The notes under the pieces were generated by a model that saw only the letters and a program-made list of their open reading frames with translations, had not been told where the DNA came from and did no database searches. Shown piece after piece: positions 63,611 through 64,000 of a DNA stretch of 64,000 nt. The stretch is from assembly GCF_002018875.1 (NCBI RefSeq), contig NZ_MVOL01000005.1:1-64000 (forward strand), given 5' to 3'. The translations under genes were made by a program, and so were the position numbers. Position 1 is the stretch's first letter, and every line of letters begins with the position of its first letter. The stretch is from Pseudomonas sp. MF4836. GTDB taxonomy: Bacteria; Pseudomonadota; Gammaproteobacteria; Pseudomonadales; Pseudomonadaceae.

Positions 63611-64000
63611 GTGGCTTACGACTCGATATTCAAACCTGGGCTGTTCAGCGGCCAGACCGTGCTGGTCACCGGCGGCGGCAGCGGTATCGGCCGCTGCACC
63701 GCCCATGAACTGGCGGCGCTGGGCGCCCATGTGCTGCTGGTGGGGCGCAAGGCCGAGAAGCTGCAAGCGGTGGCCGGGGAGATCGCCGAGGACGGTGGCA
63801 AGGCCAGTTGGCAAGCCTGCGATGTTCGCGATGAAGAGGCAGTGAAGGCGCTGGTAGCCGAGCTGATCGCCGCCCACGGGCCGATTCATGGCCTGGTCAA
63901 TAACGCCGGCGGGCAGTACCCCTCGCCGCTGGCGTCGATCAATCAGAAAGGTTTTGAAACCGTGATGCGCACCAACCTGGTAGGCGGTTTCCTGATGGCC
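63611..64000 (+). CDS. atuB: AtuB short-chain dehydrogenase (cut by the window end)
   Basis: The first 130 residues of an SDR: cofactor motif TGGGSGIGR near residue 21, CDVRDE near 70, NNAGG near 97. The GTG start has AAAGGAG upstream, 15 bases after atuA. The catalytic Tyr/Lys lie beyond the window. AtuB is thought to act as a dehydrogenase on a citronellol or citronellyl-CoA intermediate. Position after atuA is the basis for the name. Confidence 0.85.
   Translation, partial: MAYDSIFKPGLFSGQTVLVTGGGSGIGRCTAHELAALGAHVLLVGRKAEKLQAVAGEIAEDGGKASWQACDVRDEEAVKALVAELIAAHGPIHGLVNNAGGQYPSPLASINQKGFETVMRTNLVGGFLMA

Overview
The window looks like chromosomal DNA of a fluorescent Pseudomonas (P. fluorescens group). 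It is GC-rich and carries pyoverdine genes (pvdS, pvdL, pvdH, an MbtH gene, a pvdY-type acetyltransferase) and the complete fpvGHJKCDEF iron-release operon. It also carries msuEDC-sfnR sulfonate genes, an atuRAB locus and REP/REPIN sequences of the usual Pseudomonas type. I see no insertion sequence, integrase, prophage, CRISPR array or tRNA gene. Base composition and codon use look even throughout by eye.

Layout. 1-160: stringent-type rRNA operon promoter firing leftward out of the window. 271-7.9 kb: metabolic genes (rhtA exporter; small lipoproteins; TetR/SDR/isomerase unit; M24 aminopeptidase; second cysteine desulfurase; LysE exporter). 8.1-12.5 kb: sigma54/SfnR-type sulfonate operon msuE-msuD-msuC-sfnR. 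12.5-13.5 kb: soxR divergent from a small monooxygenase gene, with a SoxR box between them. 13.5-23.8 kb: a translationally coupled four-gene operon. It encodes a ClpB-like AAA+ protein, a radical-SAM protein, a 2.1-kaa zinc-ribbon/pseudokinase/SF1-helicase/Vsr-like nuclease fusion and a coiled-coil protein. I cannot match it to a named system, and it is the best candidate here for an undescribed (probably defence or conflict) system. 23.8-26.8 kb: sfnB-metI-metQ (no metN), whose control region shares an 18-bp site with the msuE promoter. 27.5-33.8 kb: fpvGHJKCDEF. 34-38.9 kb: a methyltransferase, MbtH, pvdH and a two-component pair. 39-42.4 kb: dsbD, an Lgt-like/TlpA fusion and dsbG. 42.6-44.7 kb: two tandem ParB/sulfiredoxin-like paralogues. 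45-60 kb: pvdL, pvdS, pvdY. 61-64 kb: atuR divergent from atuA-atuB (cut by the window end).

How the parts work together. Under iron starvation Fur releases pvdS. PvdS then reads TAAAT-N16-CGT boxes, seen before pvdH and pvdY and, with one mismatch, before pvdL. PvdH makes 2,4-diaminobutyrate, which the last PvdL module should load. The fpv operon strips iron from ferripyoverdine in the periplasm. Under sulfur limitation SfnR with sigma54 probably co-activates msuEDC-sfnR and sfnB-metIQ through the shared site. Redox-cycling compounds would activate the soxR-linked monooxygenase.
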